Source of the DNA: Streptomyces sp. NBC_01244
Lineage (GTDB): Bacteria > Actinomycetota > Actinomycetes > Streptomycetales > Streptomycetaceae
Reading direction: 5' to 3'
Length of the DNA: 64,000 nucleotides
NCBI RefSeq assembly: GCF_035987325.1
Contig: NZ_CP108488.1
Span: 8,432,001-8,496,000 of the forward strand
The position numbers and the translations under genes are program-made. Of this stretch, positions 62,738 to 64,000 are shown piece after piece. Numbering within the stretch: position 1 is the stretch's first letter; the number at the start of each line of letters is the position of its first letter. The notes under the pieces were generated by a model that worked only from the letters and a program-made list of their open reading frames with translations, did not search any database and had not been told where the DNA came from.

Positions 62738-64000
62738 TCAGGCTCCGGCGGTCTGGAGTCCCCCGGTGCCCACCGGGACGGGTGGCCGTGCGGCCGCCTC
62801 CCGGAGCAGTCGCTGCGTCATGCCCGCCGCCCGCGCGTCGGCCGAGCCCAGCACCAGCCGCAGCATCTCGGCCGCGGGCCCCGAACGGCCGTGCGCGAGG
62901 TGCACGGTGGCCACGTTGAGGGGGCGCAGCCAGTCAGGCTGCCGGGCCTCCTTCACCGGCCCCTCGTCGATGAAGGTCACTCCGGGGCAGTCGGACAGCC
63001 GGTCGGATAGGTGGGCCGCCAGCTCCCGGGGCGGCATCGGCTCGCAGTACACCAGCGGTGTCAGCAAGTCGGCCGCGGAGACGGTACGGGGACCGGCGCC
63101 ACCGGTCGGGGAGAGCGGCCCGTTCGCCCGGTACAGGTGCCGTGGGTCGAGAGGGGTGCGGGCCAGCGGGGTGTGCGGGTAGACCCGGAGCCCGCAGGAA
63201 TAGCCCACCGACACGCCCCGGTCGGCCAGTCGGCGGATGTGGCGGATCGCGTTGTCCAGGGTGGCGGCCGTCTCGCCGGGCTGGCCCAACAGCACCCCGA
63301 TCTGAACGTCCATCCACTCCGGCCGACGCCGCAGCAACAGACCGAAGGTGTCCTCGACGTCGGACATCCGGTAGTTCTTGTGGTGCCCGCGCAGCATCCG
63401 GTCGTCGAAGGCGTCCACCGAGAAACTCGGACGCACGCAGCGGGACCGGATCAAGGCGTCCATCAGCCGCTCGGAGAACGGCCTCACGTTGAAGTAGCCG
63501 TGCCAGCTGATCACTTCGCCGTGGCGGCTTCCGGCCAGGGCCTCGCACACCTCGGTCAGCGCCCCCTCGTAGGGGAGGTTGACCTCGGGGGCGGCCAGAT
63601 GGAAGTGGGTCAATCCGTACTGCTCGACGTAGTGTTCCGCCTCGGCGGCGACGGCGTGGGCGGGGCGTGCGTCCACCCTGCCGACGTTCAGCGGATCGAC
63701 GCAGTACGAGCAGCGCAGCGGGCAGCCCGCGTGGCTGCGCAGCGCGGTGGGGATGCCCCGGGCCTTGGCGAAGAGCACGTACTCCGGTGCGATCCGCGGC
63801 AGCGCGGTGGTGGGCCGGGACACCACGTCGGGCCGCGGCCGCAGGCCGGGCCCCAGGGCTCCGTCGGCGGCGCGCACCAGCCCGCCGGGGAGCGTGGACA
63901 GCGTCTCGGCGACCACCTGCCGCACGCCCCGTGTACCGCCGTCGGCGACCACGCGCGCCAGCAGGGCGGTGAACGCGGTCTCACCGGGACCGGTGAGGCC
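62738..64000 (-). CDS. cobalamin-type radical SAM enzyme, N-terminus beyond window
   Basis: The cluster motif is in HAGCPLRCSYCVDPL (CxxxCxxC). IGVLLGQPGETAATLDNAIR is typical of B12-dependent radical SAM methyltransferases and cyclases. The frame is open to base 64000, reading TGPGETAFTALLARVVADGG at the edge, which suits the end of a cobalamin-binding domain, so the GTG/ATG-like codons near 63952 are not the start. The C-terminal 100 residues (DLLTPLVYCEPMPPRELAAH) form a family tail. Followed by the 2OG oxygenase; possibly part of a RiPP or other natural-product cluster continuing past the window. Confidence 0.8.
   Translation of the reverse strand, partial: GLTGPGETAFTALLARVVADGGTRGVRQVVAETLSTLPGGLVRAADGALGPGLRPRPDVVSRPTTALPRIAPEYVLFAKARGIPTALRSHAGCPLRCSYCVDPLNVGRVDARPAHAVAAEAEHYVEQYGLTHFHLAAPEVNLPYEGALTEVCEALAGSRHGEVISWHGYFNVRPFSERLMDALIRSRCVRPSFSVDAFDDRMLRGHHKNYRMSDVEDTFGLLLRRRPEWMDVQIGVLLGQPGETAATLDNAIRHIRRLADRGVSVGYSCGLRVYPHTPLARTPLDPRHLYRANGPLSPTGGAGPRTVSAADLLTPLVYCEPMPPRELAAHLSDRLSDCPGVTFIDEGPVKEARQPDWLRPLNVATVHLAHGRSGPAAEMLRLVLGSADARAAGMTQRLLREAAARPPVPVGTGGLQTAGA

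Overview
The window is GC-rich actinomycete DNA, most likely from Streptomyces or a close relative. The evidence is the strong G/C bias at third codon positions, frequent GTG starts, a bL37-like micro-protein, an IrrE/MAB_1171c/XRE gene set, SpoIIE-type PP2C phosphatases and a CdaR/PucR regulator. No rRNA, tRNA, CRISPR array or recognisable insertion sequence was found.

Region 1 (1-5.8 kb): the 3' part of a PAS-GAF-SpoIIE phosphatase, a small hydrophilic protein, a secreted metzincin protease, and a divergent MerR regulator/helical-repeat pair. Region 2 (5.9-36.2 kb) is a dense potassium and osmotic-stress island. It holds a complete kdpFABC operon with kdpE and kdpD, a KimA-type K+ transporter divergent from a DUF4118 sensor fragment, a solitary second KdpB, a second APC-superfamily permease, a frameshifted CASTOR/POLLUX-like channel, and a CPA1 Na+/H+ antiporter. 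It also holds remnants of a second kdp locus: kdpF next to an internally deleted kdpD, a separate kdpE, and a third, degenerate kdpD. Two GNAT paralogues, an SDR, a bL37-like peptide and a lysA-like operon lie in or beside it. Region 3 (36.3-42.3 kb) has an ArsR-controlled CDF/ACR3-like metal cassette and then a run of broken genes (MFS remnant, MerB-like, truncated SDR copy, CorA, alpha/beta hydrolase). Region 4 (42.4-47.3 kb) has an amino-acid permease, a gene of GVxG repeats and a BCCT osmolyte carrier. Region 5 (47.3-56.5 kb) is a poly-3-hydroxybutyrate utilisation island: regulator, MFS importer, 3-hydroxybutyrate dehydrogenase, secreted esterase, PHB depolymerase and 3-oxoacid CoA-transferase. 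Region 6 (57-64 kb) has the IrrE/MAB_1171c pair, a LuxR-type ATPase regulator, an XRE regulator, and a 2OG oxygenase next to a partial cobalamin-type radical SAM enzyme.

The most notable signal is not a gene. Eleven intergenic regions between 7.9 and 40.6 kb carry hexamers of the form YTKAYG (TTGACG, CTGACG, CTGATG, CATACG, TTAACG, CTTACG) as direct repeats with starts exactly 11 bp apart, often in two pairs with starts at 0, 11, 32 and 43. They precede the kdp operon, the kdpF remnant/antiporter, kimA, kdpB2, the second permease, a PH-like membrane protein, the lysA operon, and four copies of a short conserved leader ORF. This geometry is typical of OmpR/PhoB-family response regulators. With two KdpE paralogues in the window, I infer a KdpE regulon wider than kdpFABC.

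Caution: at least eight reading-frame breaks are each repaired by restoring one base in a short G, C or A run (MerR, channel, GNAT2, CDF, MerB-like, hydrolase, CorA). Many apparent pseudogenes may therefore be assembly indels. The kdpD copy at 5.9 kb, the truncated SDR copy and the CorA remnant show real deletions.
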